The notes under the pieces were generated by a model. The model had not been told where the DNA came from. It did no database searches and worked only from the letters and a program-made list of their open reading frames with translations. 64,000 bases of DNA from Candidatus Williamhamiltonella defendens (GTDB taxonomy: Bacteria > Pseudomonadota > Gammaproteobacteria > Enterobacterales > Enterobacteriaceae). Where the stretch lies: assembly GCF_900699045.1 (NCBI RefSeq), contig NZ_CAADHL010000004.1, forward strand, positions 1-64,000. The letters are read 5' to 3'. The translations under genes and the position numbers were made by a program. Of the stretch, positions 21,770 to 31,439 are shown piece by piece (position 1 is the first letter of the stretch; every line of letters starts with the position of its first letter).

Positions 21770-22330
21770 TGTCATTTGCTGTGGTCGTTCTCTTGCTTCC
21801 TCGATGCCAAAAATATGCTTTTTACCTATTCTTTTTGACATAAAATCCCCTTGTCATTTTGGCGTATTACGGATTTTTAAGCTACGTACATTCACGGCAG
21901 CATTAGTCAATTGTCTAACGGATTTTTTCACGGTCTCAACTTCCCTATGAAGTTTTTACCACCCCCCATAACTCAGTGTCTTTTACATCATGATACTGAC
22001 GTTGACAAATAATCGTAGCCAGATTACGAACTGCCGTATTGACGGCATTTCTTACCCGGCATAATTCTTCCACTTCCTCATCTAGAAGAACAGGCTCTGT
22101 AGTCATGGCAAGATTTAACATAAATCTGATTTCTTTAGATACTAATCAATGCCGGAAATCAGCTTGTAGAGTCAACTGGTTAAGCATCTTGTTGGATAAA
22201 CGGATTTGCCTCACATTTGATAATGTCGACTCTTTTCTGGCAATGTTATCGACTTCTTCATGTTTTGAAAAATAATTTTATTTGCAAAAACAGAAAAAAC
22301 CGGGGGCGAGAACGACAAATGTGCACATTC
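21770..22330 (-). repeat. Mob module fragment (MobC-like), inverted copy of 35.06-35.58 kb
   Basis: This stretch is nearly the reverse complement of 35.06-35.58 kb; the segment 22039-22275 translates identically to its counterpart on the opposite strand. It includes the degraded MobC-like gene (LNQLTLQADFRH, EELCRVRNAVNTAVRNLATI) and the first eight codons of the relaxase (MSKRIGKK). The sequence then switches to the region preceding virB1. The pair is a large inverted repeat that could invert the 13-kb segment between. Confidence 0.7.
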
Positions 22331-22451
22331 TCTTTGAAGTGCGGTCGCCGAGCATCAGAAGAAATTTAAAAACATCATCCTCCGTCACCTGGCAGACTCT
22401 CTCTTCCAGCGCTTCCGGACGGCCTTTTCTGCGTTGCGGGGTTATACTCAT
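22278..22451 (-). pseudogene. Truncated reading frame downstream of urea carboxylase
   Basis: An ATG at 22451 with GGAGA upstream follows the urea carboxylase stop by eight bases, so it should be the third gene of the operon. It reads MSITPQRRKGRPEALEERVC up to about LMLGDRTS, then runs into the mob repeat (the last 15 or so residues are repeat-encoded). I do not recognise the family; the original gene was cut by the rearrangement. Confidence 0.5.
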
Positions 22452-22459
22452 GTGTCTCC

Positions 22460-25400
22460 TTATTCCAGCCACAGGAGGGTATCGCCCAAGCTGACCGGAC
22501 GGCCTGCCTGGCAGGCAATGCGCTTCACAATGCCGGACTGCGGCGCGCAAATTGCAAGTTCCATCTTCATCGCTTCGACGATGATTAGAGCCTGACCGGC
22601 TTCTACCTGATCACCAGGCTGCACCAGCACTTTCCAGATGTTACCGTTCATATCGGCGCATACCGCCAGTGCATCGTCATCCTCTTCGACTATTACAAAC
22701 GTCTCCTCACTGATCAGTAGAGCGTTTTGCTCCTCCTGTGCCCACATCGTCACTTCCTGCTTGAAGGCGGCGGACTGGCGGGTGCGGAATTCCGAGATTG
22801 AATCGGCGTGTGCGGTGAGGAATTGCTGATGCGCGACGAAGTCGAACAGCGTTTCTTCGATGCGGATACGCGTACGGCCTTCGCGGAAATCGTCGCGCTG
22901 CCGCGTTAACTCCTCTTCGCTCACCGAATAGAAACGTACCTGATCGAAGAAGTGCAGTAGCCAGGGTTCGTTATCGGCGAACTGATCATTTTTTAGGAAT
23001 TTGTTCCAGATCGGCAGCGTGCGTCCCACTAGTTGGTAGCCGCCCGGGGAATCCGTGCCATATATGCACATATACATACCACCTATGCCCACCGTGCCTT
23101 CGTGAGTGAAGGTACGAGATGGGTTATATTTTGAACTCAGCAGGCGATGACGCGGGTCGACAGGTACCGCGCAGGGCGCGCCGAGATAGACATCGCCGAG
23201 GCCAAGAATTAGATAGCTAGCGTCGAAAATAGTATCGCGTACCGCTTCACGGCTGTCTAATCCGTTAATACGTTGGATAAAGTCGACGTTATTCGGCAGC
23301 CAGGGAGCATTGGAACAAACGGTTTCTTTGTAGCGATCGACTGCACCCAGTGTAGCACTGTCTTCAAACGCCATCGGTAGACAGACGATACGCGACGGTA
23401 CTTTCAGCTGACTGACATCACCGAGTCCGGATTCCAACTCCAGCAGCAACATCATCAGCTGCTGCTGGCTGAGGATCAGGCTGTCGTAGCGTACCTGCAG
23501 CGAGCGCACGCCGGGCGACAGATCCGTCACGCCTGCCACTGCGCGCTCACGCAGCGCATTCATCAGCAGATGCACACGCAAGCGTAGCGCCAGATCCAGC
23601 ACGTTGTCGCCGTATTCAATCAGCACGTTTTTGTCACCGGCCTGACGATACCACACGGCTGGGGTGGTAGCGCTGGCGGGTAATGCAGCTAGTAGCGTGG
23701 CGGAACCAATGCCGGTGGCCGCCAGCGACGGAACCTCAAATGCGGGGGCATGGGCAGTGCGCAGGGTTTTCACTCTGTGCGACTGGATTTTCTCCAGAGC
23801 GACCGCTTCGTCGGCGCTGATCGGGTGAAAACGAATGCGATCGCCCGGCTTGACCTGGCCTACTTTCCACATTTCTGCTGTAACGATGGTGACAGGGCAG
23901 ACAAAGCCACCAAGGCTCGGGCCATCATGGGTCAGGATCACCGGAAAGTCGCCGGTAAAGTTCACCGCTCCGATGGCGTATTCGCAGTCGTGCACGTTAG
24001 AGGGATGCAGACCGGCTTCACCACCGTTGGCACGCGTCCAGCTTGGTTTCGGTCCCACTAGACGCACGCCAAGGCGGTTAGCGTTGTAATGTACCTGCCA
24101 GTCACTGGCAAAGAACTCGTCAATGGCGGCCTGGGTGAAGAAATCCGGTGCACCGTGCGGTCCGTACATCACGCCGATGCGCCATTCGCTACTATAATGT
24201 GGCACAAGCGCGTGATCTAGCGCTTGTGGTTCGCTAACCGGAGCAGGCGTGGTGCATGCCGGCAGCTGCGGCTGGGAGATGGAGAGCATATCCGCCATAC
24301 GCAGGGGGCGGCCGGCATGGCCACCAAACTGGCCGAGTGAGAAGGTAGAACGGCTGCCGAGATATTCCGGTACATCAAAACCGTTTCGAACAGCCAGATA
24401 GGTGCGGCAGCCACTCTGTGCGCGACCGAGCGTCAGAGTCTGGCTGGCTTTTACATCAATTGGCTGCCAGTAGTTGACCGGCTCACCGTCGAGTTCTGCC
24501 GGGCAATTCGCGCCGGTCAGGGCAATCACCGTGTTGCTGTGAAAACGCAGCGTCGGGCCCAGTAGGGTGAATTCCAGTCCGGCAGCGGCTTCGTGGTTGC
24601 CGACGAGGCGGTTAGCGAGGCGGAAAGCGAAATCGTCCATCGGGCCTGATGGAGGTACGCCGATATCCCAGTAGCCAAGGCGACCTGGGAAATCCTGAAT
24701 GGTGCTGAAGTTGCCGGGTTTCAACACTTCAATCACGTTAGCGGAGGGCGTGAAGCTGTCGAAAAAACGGGTCCATACCTGGCCGCTGCGAAAGGCGTCC
24801 GTGGCGACGATCTGACGCAGATAATCGAGGTTAGTCGCAATGCCGTGTAATTGGGTGGCCTCGAGGGCCTGCTGCATTTTTGCTAGCGCGGCGTCACGGG
24901 AGTCAGCATGGACGATCAGCTTAGCAAGCATCGGATCGTAATACTCTGAGACTTGGGTACCGATGTCGATCCAGCCATCAACGCGCACGTCATCTGGGAA
25001 GCTGACACCGGTCAGTACGCCAGGGCTGGGCTGAAAGTTTTTCAGCGGATCTTCGGCGTACAGGCGAACTTCAATTGATGCGCCTTGCGGTGCCTGCTGC
25101 ATCCGATCCCAGTCGGGGTTGTCGCCTGCGGCCAATTGTAGCATACACTCAACTAGATCAATGCCGGTGACGCATTCGGTGACCGGATGCTCCACCTGCA
25201 ATCGGGTGTTGACCTCAAGGAAATAGAAGGTGTCCTGTTCGGCATTGTAGATATATTCCACGGTGCCCGCGCTGCGGTAGCTGACCAGCTCACCGAGACG
25301 CACCGCCGAGTCCAGCATCGCTTCGCGGGTCGCCTGCGGCAGATTGGGGGCCGGGGTCTCCTCTACTACTTTCTGGTTTCGGCGTTGCAGAGAGCAATCG

Positions 25401-26077
25401 CGTTCGCCGAGGGATACCACCTTGCCTTTACCGTCACCAAAAATCTGCACTTCGACGTGACGTGCACGATCAATACAGCTTTCAAGAAATACGCCTGCAT
25501 CATTGAAAAACTGTTCGCCGAGACGACAAACGCTCTCCCAGGCGTTGCGAAGGGTATCGGCATCAGCGCAGCGCGTTAGGCCGATGCCGCCGCCGCCTGC
25601 GGTGCTTTTCAGCATCACCGGATAGCCGATAGTTTTTGCGGCACTCAACGCCTCGTCCAGCGAGTTGAGCAGCGCGGTCCCGGGCGTAATCGGCACCCCA
25701 ACACTGGCCGCCAGCTCACGCGCATGGTGCTTGAGCCCGAATTCGCCAATCTGCTGGGCGGTCGGGCCAACAAAGACAATGCCCGCCTCTTCACATGCTG
25801 CCGCAAACGACAGGCTTTCGGAGAGAAAACCGTAGCCCGGCCAGATGGCTTGCGCCCCGGTATCTTTGGCGGCGGAAAGGATTTTGTCGATGTGCAGGTA
25901 GCTGTCGCTGGCCTTGTCGCCGCCGATGGCAATCGCCACGTCAGCTTCTTTAACATGGCGCGCGTTGCGGTCTGTATCGGAGTAAACCGCAACGCTTTTC
26001 ACGCCGAGCCGTTTCACAGTGCGGATAGCACGGCAGGCGATTTCACCACGGGTAGAAATTAGAACGGTACTGAACAT
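22460..26077 (-). CDS. Urea carboxylase (biotin-dependent)
   Basis: Carboxylates urea to allophanate with ATP and bicarbonate. It is an intact 1205-residue protein, the family's usual size. Domain order: biotin carboxylase about 1-450 (ATP-grasp KSTAGGGGIGLTRC, EVNTRLQVEHPVTE), carboxyltransferase region of two PxpC/KipA- and KipI-like parts about 460-1080 (IQDFPGRLGYWDIGVPPSGP, GPHGAPDFF, GLGDVYLGAPCAVP), and a C-terminal biotinyl domain with EAMKMEL, biotinylated Lys1171. It starts two bases after the allophanate hydrolase stop, with an AAGAG ribosome site inside that gene's end. It needs biotin and BirA from elsewhere. The G+C-rich coding suggests transfer. Function is firm; the urea source is unknown. 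Confidence 0.96.
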   Translation of the reverse strand: MFSTVLISTRGEIACRAIRTVKRLGVKSVAVYSDTDRNARHVKEADVAIAIGGDKASDSYLHIDKILSAAKDTGAQAIWPGYGFLSESLSFAAACEEAGIVFVGPTAQQIGEFGLKHHARELAASVGVPITPGTALLNSLDEALSAAKTIGYPVMLKSTAGGGGIGLTRCADADTLRNAWESVCRLGEQFFNDAGVFLESCIDRARHVEVQIFGDGKGKVVSLGERDCSLQRRNQKVVEETPAPNLPQATREAMLDSAVRLGELVSYRSAGTVEYIYNAEQDTFYFLEVNTRLQVEHPVTECVTGIDLVECMLQLAAGDNPDWDRMQQAPQGASIEVRLYAEDPLKNFQPSPGVLTGVSFPDDVRVDGWIDIGTQVSEYYDPMLAKLIVHADSRDAALAKMQQALEATQLHGIATNLDYLRQIVATDAFRSGQVWTRFFDSFTPSANVIEVLKPGNFSTIQDFPGRLGYWDIGVPPSGPMDDFAFRLANRLVGNHEAAAGLEFTLLGPTLRFHSNTVIALTGANCPAELDGEPVNYWQPIDVKASQTLTLGRAQSGCRTYLAVRNGFDVPEYLGSRSTFSLGQFGGHAGRPLRMADMLSISQPQLPACTTPAPVSEPQALDHALVPHYSSEWRIGVMYGPHGAPDFFTQAAIDEFFASDWQVHYNANRLGVRLVGPKPSWTRANGGEAGLHPSNVHDCEYAIGAVNFTGDFPVILTHDGPSLGGFVCPVTIVTAEMWKVGQVKPGDRIRFHPISADEAVALEKIQSHRVKTLRTAHAPAFEVPSLAATGIGSATLLAALPASATTPAVWYRQAGDKNVLIEYGDNVLDLALRLRVHLLMNALRERAVAGVTDLSPGVRSLQVRYDSLILSQQQLMMLLLELESGLGDVSQLKVPSRIVCLPMAFEDSATLGAVDRYKETVCSNAPWLPNNVDFIQRINGLDSREAVRDTIFDASYLILGLGDVYLGAPCAVPVDPRHRLLSSKYNPSRTFTHEGTVGIGGMYMCIYGTDSPGGYQLVGRTLPIWNKFLKNDQFADNEPWLLHFFDQVRFYSVSEEELTRQRDDFREGRTRIRIEETLFDFVAHQQFLTAHADSISEFRTRQSAAFKQEVTMWAQEEQNALLISEETFVIVEEDDDALAVCADMNGNIWKVLVQPGDQVEAGQALIIVEAMKMELAICAPQSGIVKRIACQAGRPVSLGDTLLWLE

Positions 26078-26079
26078 AA

Positions 26080-27876
26080 TTAGTTACTCTTCTGGGCTGC
26101 CAGCCAGTTACGCCAGCCGCCAAATTCGGTGATTTCCAGTGCCTGCTGCAGCGCCACCGGTTCACAGATAAAGCCTTTCACGATGCGGCCATCAGCCAGC
26201 GTTAGTGAACCAATACCAAGCGGCGGTGGAACTTCGGCCACGAACTCGCCAAAACGCGCCAGCGGGATATCCCACAGTTCGACGGTGATTGTGGCACCTT
26301 GCTCATCACGCAGCAGGCCGGGTTTCTTGATCGGCTCATCCAGCAGGGCAAACAGCCTGTAGTTGCTGGCGGTGGTGGTCTGCTCAACAAGAACTGCGTG
26401 GCGGGCGGTGAGCTGAAAGTTAAGTGGCATGCCGGTGAGGTGAGCGCCAACCACTGCCATACGCACGTGTTCTACAGAAGGCGGCAGTACAGCACGCTGC
26501 GCCGGTTGCGCTTTACCCGTAGCCCCGAGCGGCAACGCCAGCTGTTGTTGCCAGCGCAGACCAAACTCAGATAGCGCACGATCATGCCAGGCAGGTGCTA
26601 TCAGGGTGATGCCTGCGGGCAGGCCATCAGAGCGGAACGGGCCAGGCAGCGCCAGCGCGCTGAGATCTGCTAGGTTAGTAAAATTGGTGTAGGTGCCTAA
26701 CTGCGAATTGTAGTGTACCGGTTCCTGTTTCATCTCTTCTATCGTATGAATGGTTGGTGAAGTAGGTACCACCATCGCATCGAACTGTGCTAGGGTTTGC
26801 AGGATTTGACGCGTCAGATCGGCACGCAGATATTCAGCTTTGTAGGCATCAACCGCGCTGTAGTTCAGACCGCTACTGACAATACCATAGACCACAGGAT
26901 CCATTTCTTCCGGGCGGTCTAGCATCTCACCTACCGCTGCGGTACGTTCCGCCACCCAAGGGCCGTGGTAAAGCTGCTCGGCCAGATGATGGAACAGAGA
27001 GAAGTCAATCGGGTGCAGCGTAGCACCGCTGGCTATTAGGCTCGCTAGCGCGTTGCCCCATGCAAATTCGGCATGTTTATCATCAAAGAATTGCGGATTA
27101 GCCGGAATGGCGAAGTCTGGATGCGCCTTCATGCTAGCCGGGGCGGTATGCGGATTGATACGTGAGTAGGCATCTACCTCATCATAGTTACCGGCGATAC
27201 TGGCTACGGCAAAGGCATCTTCCACCGTCAGGGCAAACACGGAAATGGTATCGTTCAGGCGGCAGGCAGGCAGCAAACCACTAGCCGATAACCAGCCCTT
27301 TGTCGGCTTCAGACCGACAATATTGTTAAATCCGGCTGGGACACGTCCGGAACCGGCAGTATCGGTGCCAAGAGAGAAGCCCGCCAGTCCGCGAGCCAGC
27401 ACCGATGCGGAGCCGGAACTGGAACCGCCGCTGACGTATTCCTGGTTAAAGGTATTGCTCACCGCTCCGAAAGGGGAACGGATACCAACTAGGCCGGTGG
27501 CGTATTGATCTAGATTAGTTTTTCCGATCACCACGGCACCAGCCGCTTTCAGTTGAGCGATAACAAAGGCATCCGCAGTGGCAGTGTAGGTCAGCGCCGG
27601 GCAGGCGGCGGTAGTCGGCCAACCAGCGACATCGATATTGTCCTTAACGGCAAAGGGCACGCCAAACAGTGGTAACTCGGTTGGATTACGTATGTAACTT
27701 GCCAACAGAGGCTCAATCTGCGACTGTAATTGCGCGGGGGTGGCGAGATAAATCCAGGCGTTATCCTGCGGATCAATTGCGGCGAGATGGGCTTCTAGCA
27801 GCGAAGTAATCTGCTGCGGTTCCTGCTGATAGCGCAGATGCCAATCTTTGAGTGTAAAACCAAAGGTTGATGCCAT
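26080..27876 (-). CDS. atzF: Allophanate hydrolase
   Basis: Hydrolyses allophanate to two NH3 and two CO2, completing urea breakdown. An amidase-signature domain occupies the first about 450 residues: Lys in FAVKDNID, cis-Ser region SGGSSSGSA, and nucleophile Ser in GTDTAGSGRVPAG, followed by GLKPTKG. The C-terminal AtzF_C domain (from about residue 475) ends LAAQKSN and is complete. I prefer ATG 27876 (MASTFGF, 598 residues), which has GGA nine bases upstream; ATG 27888 would add four residues but lacks a ribosome site. It is first gene of a two-gene operon with urea carboxylase, so ammonia is released in two coupled steps without nickel. The gene is intact. Confidence 0.95.
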   Translation of the reverse strand: MASTFGFTLKDWHLRYQQEPQQITSLLEAHLAAIDPQDNAWIYLATPAQLQSQIEPLLASYIRNPTELPLFGVPFAVKDNIDVAGWPTTAACPALTYTATADAFVIAQLKAAGAVVIGKTNLDQYATGLVGIRSPFGAVSNTFNQEYVSGGSSSGSASVLARGLAGFSLGTDTAGSGRVPAGFNNIVGLKPTKGWLSASGLLPACRLNDTISVFALTVEDAFAVASIAGNYDEVDAYSRINPHTAPASMKAHPDFAIPANPQFFDDKHAEFAWGNALASLIASGATLHPIDFSLFHHLAEQLYHGPWVAERTAAVGEMLDRPEEMDPVVYGIVSSGLNYSAVDAYKAEYLRADLTRQILQTLAQFDAMVVPTSPTIHTIEEMKQEPVHYNSQLGTYTNFTNLADLSALALPGPFRSDGLPAGITLIAPAWHDRALSEFGLRWQQQLALPLGATGKAQPAQRAVLPPSVEHVRMAVVGAHLTGMPLNFQLTARHAVLVEQTTTASNYRLFALLDEPIKKPGLLRDEQGATITVELWDIPLARFGEFVAEVPPPLGIGSLTLADGRIVKGFICEPVALQQALEITEFGGWRNWLAAQKSN

Positions 27877-27940
27877 AATGAATTCCATCGGTTTTTGTGC
27901 ATGATATGCAAATAGAGTCTGTAAAATTTTTCCTGATTAC

Positions 27941-28071
27941 GCATATTGTTTAGTTAGAGCACTTTTCATCTCTTACGGTTCACCAATCGGTTATGTATTC
28001 TATCTACTAGTGTAGTGCTGTATGCGAAAAAAACCGTAAGAGATGAAAAGTGCTCTAACTAAACAATATGC
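27941..28071. repeat. 131-bp element with 40-bp perfect inverted repeats
   Basis: Arms 27941-27980 and 28032-28071 are perfectly complementary over 40 bases around a 51-base centre. No coding content and no clear target duplication. It could be a MITE, a pair of IS ends, or a strong hairpin upstream of the urea operon, whose start is 65 bases away. Shape is certain; origin is unknown. Confidence 0.8.
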
Positions 28072-28255
28072 CAAAAATGACACAAATAGAAAAGATATAG
28101 ACAGATGAAAACATAGCAAAAATTCAATCAAACGTACTACTTTTCCCTTTAGATAGCTGTTAATCATCGATATGCTATAAAGTTAAAAATACATGGAAAT
28201 GAAAATCCAGTTAATTTTTTCGTGTCTAGACACTAGACTGAACAGACCATATGGA

Positions 28256-28360
28256 ATTTGCGGTGCTTTCAATCCCGCTACCAAGAAGCGTAATATCAGA
28301 GCTCCCAAGTCATCACGTCGGTTAAATAGATACTCAAATTCGGCCAGGTAACGAAGTGTA
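28256..28360 (-). mobile_element. IS1595-like transposase C-terminal remnant
   Basis: One minus-strand frame reads LRYLAEFEYLFNRRDDLGAL followed by a tail ending PQIPYG, resembling the C-terminus of IS1595/ISXO2-type transposases. About 35 residues remain. The catalytic part is absent. Confidence 0.4.
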
Positions 28361-28391
28361 TATTAACCAAAAATTTCGTAGTAAGTGCCTG

Positions 28392-28649
28392 TTATGGCGT
28401 TTTTGACATTCCCCAGTAGTGCGCCTTGACCTTGTCGCGGTTGCGGTTGAAGAAGACGAACAGAACATCGCCGAAGGGGAAGTACCTGCCCTCTTGTTCG
28501 ACAATCAAGGCCAGTCCATTGATGCTCTTTCGAAAATACACGTGGCCGGGATAGAGATAGATGGCGGGTGCGTCAATAAACATTTTCATTGCGCCATCTC
28601 TCAGATGAACGTTGCCAGACAGCGGTGTGAAATATCGGCTGATAGGCAA
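28392..28649 (-). mobile_element. IS66-family TnpB (OrfB) remnant
   Basis: The frame carries MFIDAPAIYLYPGHVYFRKS and INGLALIVEQ, then FPFGDVLFVFFNRNRDKVK, the IS66 OrfB pattern (normally DMRKSIDGLA...LFVFxNRxRxxIK). About 85 residues with a deviant end. The large transposase TnpC is absent, so the element cannot move. Confidence 0.65.
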
Positions 28650-28961
28650 AGTATGTCGCTATGCAGAAAAACTGAAATCGGAGAAACTGTTTGCGAAGTA
28701 GATATCGCGGATCTGCCTGACGGCATCAGTTCATATGGCTGAGCCGGTATCAACGCTCGTAGGCTCCTCTGTGCACGGTTACGGTGGTCATACTGGAACA
28801 AAGGCTGATTTATGCGACTGGGCTGCAAAAATACGCTGTTTTGCGTTAGAGAATACGGGGGTGATGCCCCAATTGCGGCAAAATTTATTCTAGCTCAGGC
28901 TGGAACGCGCATGCGAACTAAAAATGCTATTCCACTCATCGCGTGTAAGGTTAGTTCTCAT
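28640..28961 (-). mobile_element. IS66-family TnpA (OrfA) remnant
   Basis: Starts MRTNLTRDEWNSIFSSHARS with GAGGAG upstream, then SLSRAEFCRNWGITP and, after a frame change, FAAQSHKSAFVPV. This fits IS66 OrfA, an HTH protein that precedes TnpB. Frameshifts are present. Confidence 0.5.
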
Positions 28962-29129
28962 GCATAAGCTCCTCGTAATGATTAAAAGCAAAAGTATGGC
29001 GGCTGAGCGATCATAAAAACAAATATAGTTCCAATGACGCTTACGTAAATGAAGTAAATCCGGCGTGTGCTCTCCCCATTTAGGGCGATGCAAAATGACA
29101 CGTGATTCGGACGGCTGGCTGAGAATTTA

Positions 29130-29345
29130 GAAGCCAGAATTCCGCAACTGTGCCGAATGATGTAGACGGAAAACGCGATGAGATTAAGGAGAGCACACGC
29201 CGGATCGAGGGATACAAACGAGTTCCTGAACTCGCTTCATAGCTATCAAACACACGCCTAGTGTACGTGGCCGATCGCGAAGCGGATATGAACGAAGTAG
29301 CCTAACGGCTGCAAATTGCTATCTGATAGATCTGTGCCAAAGATC
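29130..29345 (+). mobile_element. IS4-family transposase remnant
   Basis: Fragments KESTRRIEGYKRVPELAS and VYVADREADMNEVAQRLQ match the DREAD-type catalytic region of IS4/Tn5-like transposases. Frames shift in between and nothing else of the element remains. Confidence 0.5.
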
Positions 29346-29497
29346 TGGCTCAGCAATTGATTTTAAGGCCCCTGTAACCCTCGAAACTGAGGAATTTTAA
29401 GATCCTGAGGTCACAAAAATAGGGATCACAGTCGGTGATATTTACTGTTTTTTTACTACGGAGTTTTATCTATTCCAAAGGTTTACCAGCGTAAAAA

Positions 29498-29563
29498 GTC
29501 AGTTATTGGTGATCTGCGTTATATTTTTTGGTCAGTTATTGGTGATCTGCTTTGTATTTTTTG
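29498..29563. repeat. Two tandem 33-bp direct repeats
   Basis: Units beginning GTCAGTTATTGGTGATCTGC occur twice head to tail, differing at few positions near the end. They lie just outside the first replication region. Function unknown. Confidence 0.6.
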
Positions 29564-29589
29564 GTCACTTTTTAACCGAAATCACTTTA

Positions 29590-30320
29590 AAATTTCTAGG
29601 CGTGAACGTGAAGAAGAAAAAGACAAAAGGTAATTAACAATCCTCGCCGTCTTGCAAAATCTGTTAATCTGAAAATCCCGCTTTACTTAGACTTCAAAAA
29701 CCCTCTTAAAACGTCCTCTATCTCTCTGTGTGAAGACATCTCGTGTGCCGTGGCGGGTTTTCTCCTTAAAATGGTTTTTAGGCGGTTTTAGAGGCATTAC
29801 GTTCAAGCACGTCTAAAGTATACGCATTTCAAAAAAATTTTAATTTCAAACAAGAATGCTCGCCTCAGTCTTTGGCTAAGGCGTACCGAAGGAGCTTTTC
29901 TCAGAGGAACAAACAGCCAAAACGAGGAAACGGAAGATCCTCTTTTGTAGAATAGAGTACGGTCACACTGATGTATGATCCTGGTACATAGATTTTATCA
30001 AGAAAGAGTGAGAATCCGCTATCTCGTGGGTTTTTCAGGAGTGCAGTTATCCACGGATAAAATACGAAAATCCCTGTTAAAAAATCAGTTAGGTATAGTT
30101 AAAATAAGTTAATAAGTTAAATGGATTTTTTGTCTGTAGGTATATGAAATATCATAAGTTTTACGACATGTTAATTTTTAAATGTCGATAATTAGTTTTT
30201 AAATATCTATCTTTTTATCATGTTTTACGGTTTTTAAAAGTCAAAACATGAGCTAGCTAAGTGTTCGCCACATCTGCCTAGCTCTAAGAACAACCCTAGA
30301 ATCGATAGGATTAAAGCGAT
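29590..30320 (+). other. Replication region copy A, leader part
   Basis: Strongly similar in direct orientation to 63.13-63.75 kb and in inverted orientation to parts of 34.1-34.6 kb. It contains the hairpin CGCCTCAG-loop-CTAAGGCG (29861-29883) and a DnaA-box-like TTATCCACG at about 30047. Unlike copy B it has no iterons. No gene is seen in it. Confidence 0.6.
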
Positions 30321-31261
30321 GACATATAGTAGTGATAAAGAGCAAGAAAAAAACTTGAAACGTTTACGCCATTGAAAACATGAGATAGATTTTTTATTGC
30401 TGATGAAATAGAACTTTCAAGTTTTAGAGACGAAATGGCGAGTATGGAAAACCCATTTTTTGCTTTAAAACAGAGTGATATCTACACGCGGCGGTGCAAA
30501 AGGGTTAACACAATAATAGTTTTAGCGCCTAATGCTGAATATGGGATGGTAACCGTTTTTGATGAAGATGCCTGGATTTACGCTATTTCTAAACTACAAG
30601 AATCTATTAATAATCATCAGTTAATTAAGCGTACTGTTTATTTGACACCCTATGATTTTTTTTGATAACGAATAGAGCGAAGAGTGGTATGGCATATGAA
30701 GATTTAAGAAAGTCACTATCTCGCCTTGCTGCGACAAGAATTGAAACAAATGTAGTCTATTCTGAAGACTCTAGAAAAACATAAAATTTTGGTTTGATTA
30801 ATAAGTTGGTTATGTTAGGGGAAAAGAAAGAAAAGCTCGATATTGGTATAATTGCGGTAACCTTACCTAATTGCCTGTATCAGGCATTGCATAAAAAGAA
30901 AACGCTGAAAATTAGTCCAGACTATTTCCGTATCAGAAAAACAATAGACAGGCGACTTTATGAGATCGCGCGTAAGCATTGTGATCATCAGAGAGAGTTT
31001 ACGATAGCCATTGAAAAACTACATTTAAAAATGGGCAGCACCGCCTCGTTGAAAATGTTCCGACATAACATTAAAAAACCGATTCAAACCAATGACTTGC
31101 ATGATTACCGCCTTTGTTACTATGCCAAAGCGAATATGGTAATTTTTAATAACCGTAATCTCACACCGGAGCAGGAAGAAAAAGAACAACAACGTGAAAA
31201 AGTAAAAAAGAAACTTTATAATTTAAAAAATTTACTGTCTGCAAAGCGAGTTGGAAAATAA
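30320..31261 (+). pseudogene. repA: RepA replication initiator, copy A, broken
   Basis: Collinear with the intact RepA of copy B: FIADEIELSSFRDEMASMEN, then VTVFDEDAWIYAISKLQES, YDFF, then LPNCLYQALHKKKTLKISPD, YFRIRKTIDRRLYEIARKHC and LKMFRHNIKKPIQ. A stop near codon 19, another in YDFF and a frameshift break it. Conserved long C-terminal part suggests recent loss. Confidence 0.85.
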
Positions 31262-31439
31262 AAAATAATATTTATCCGTTTTCACAAGGTTCAGAACGTC
31301 AAGTGTTAAAAAAATCTATTAATACGGTCAAGCGTAATGGAAAATTAGGAAAGGTAGGTCAAATTTTGATAATCAGCCTTCACTAGTTTTGGTTTGCTTT
31401 TCGTATCATCTTTGCCAATATGTTGCATATCGCCATAGT

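Noticed and set aside
22039-22275. 78-residue open frame on plus strand, identical to one at 35118-35354 on minus strand
   Set aside because: It is the antisense of the MobC-like coding region; identity arises because the two segments are inverted copies. The opposite strand carries the family resemblance.
25187-26062. Plus-strand frames of 112-130 residues within urea carboxylase
   Set aside because: Antisense of a clearly recognised intact gene with no independent support.
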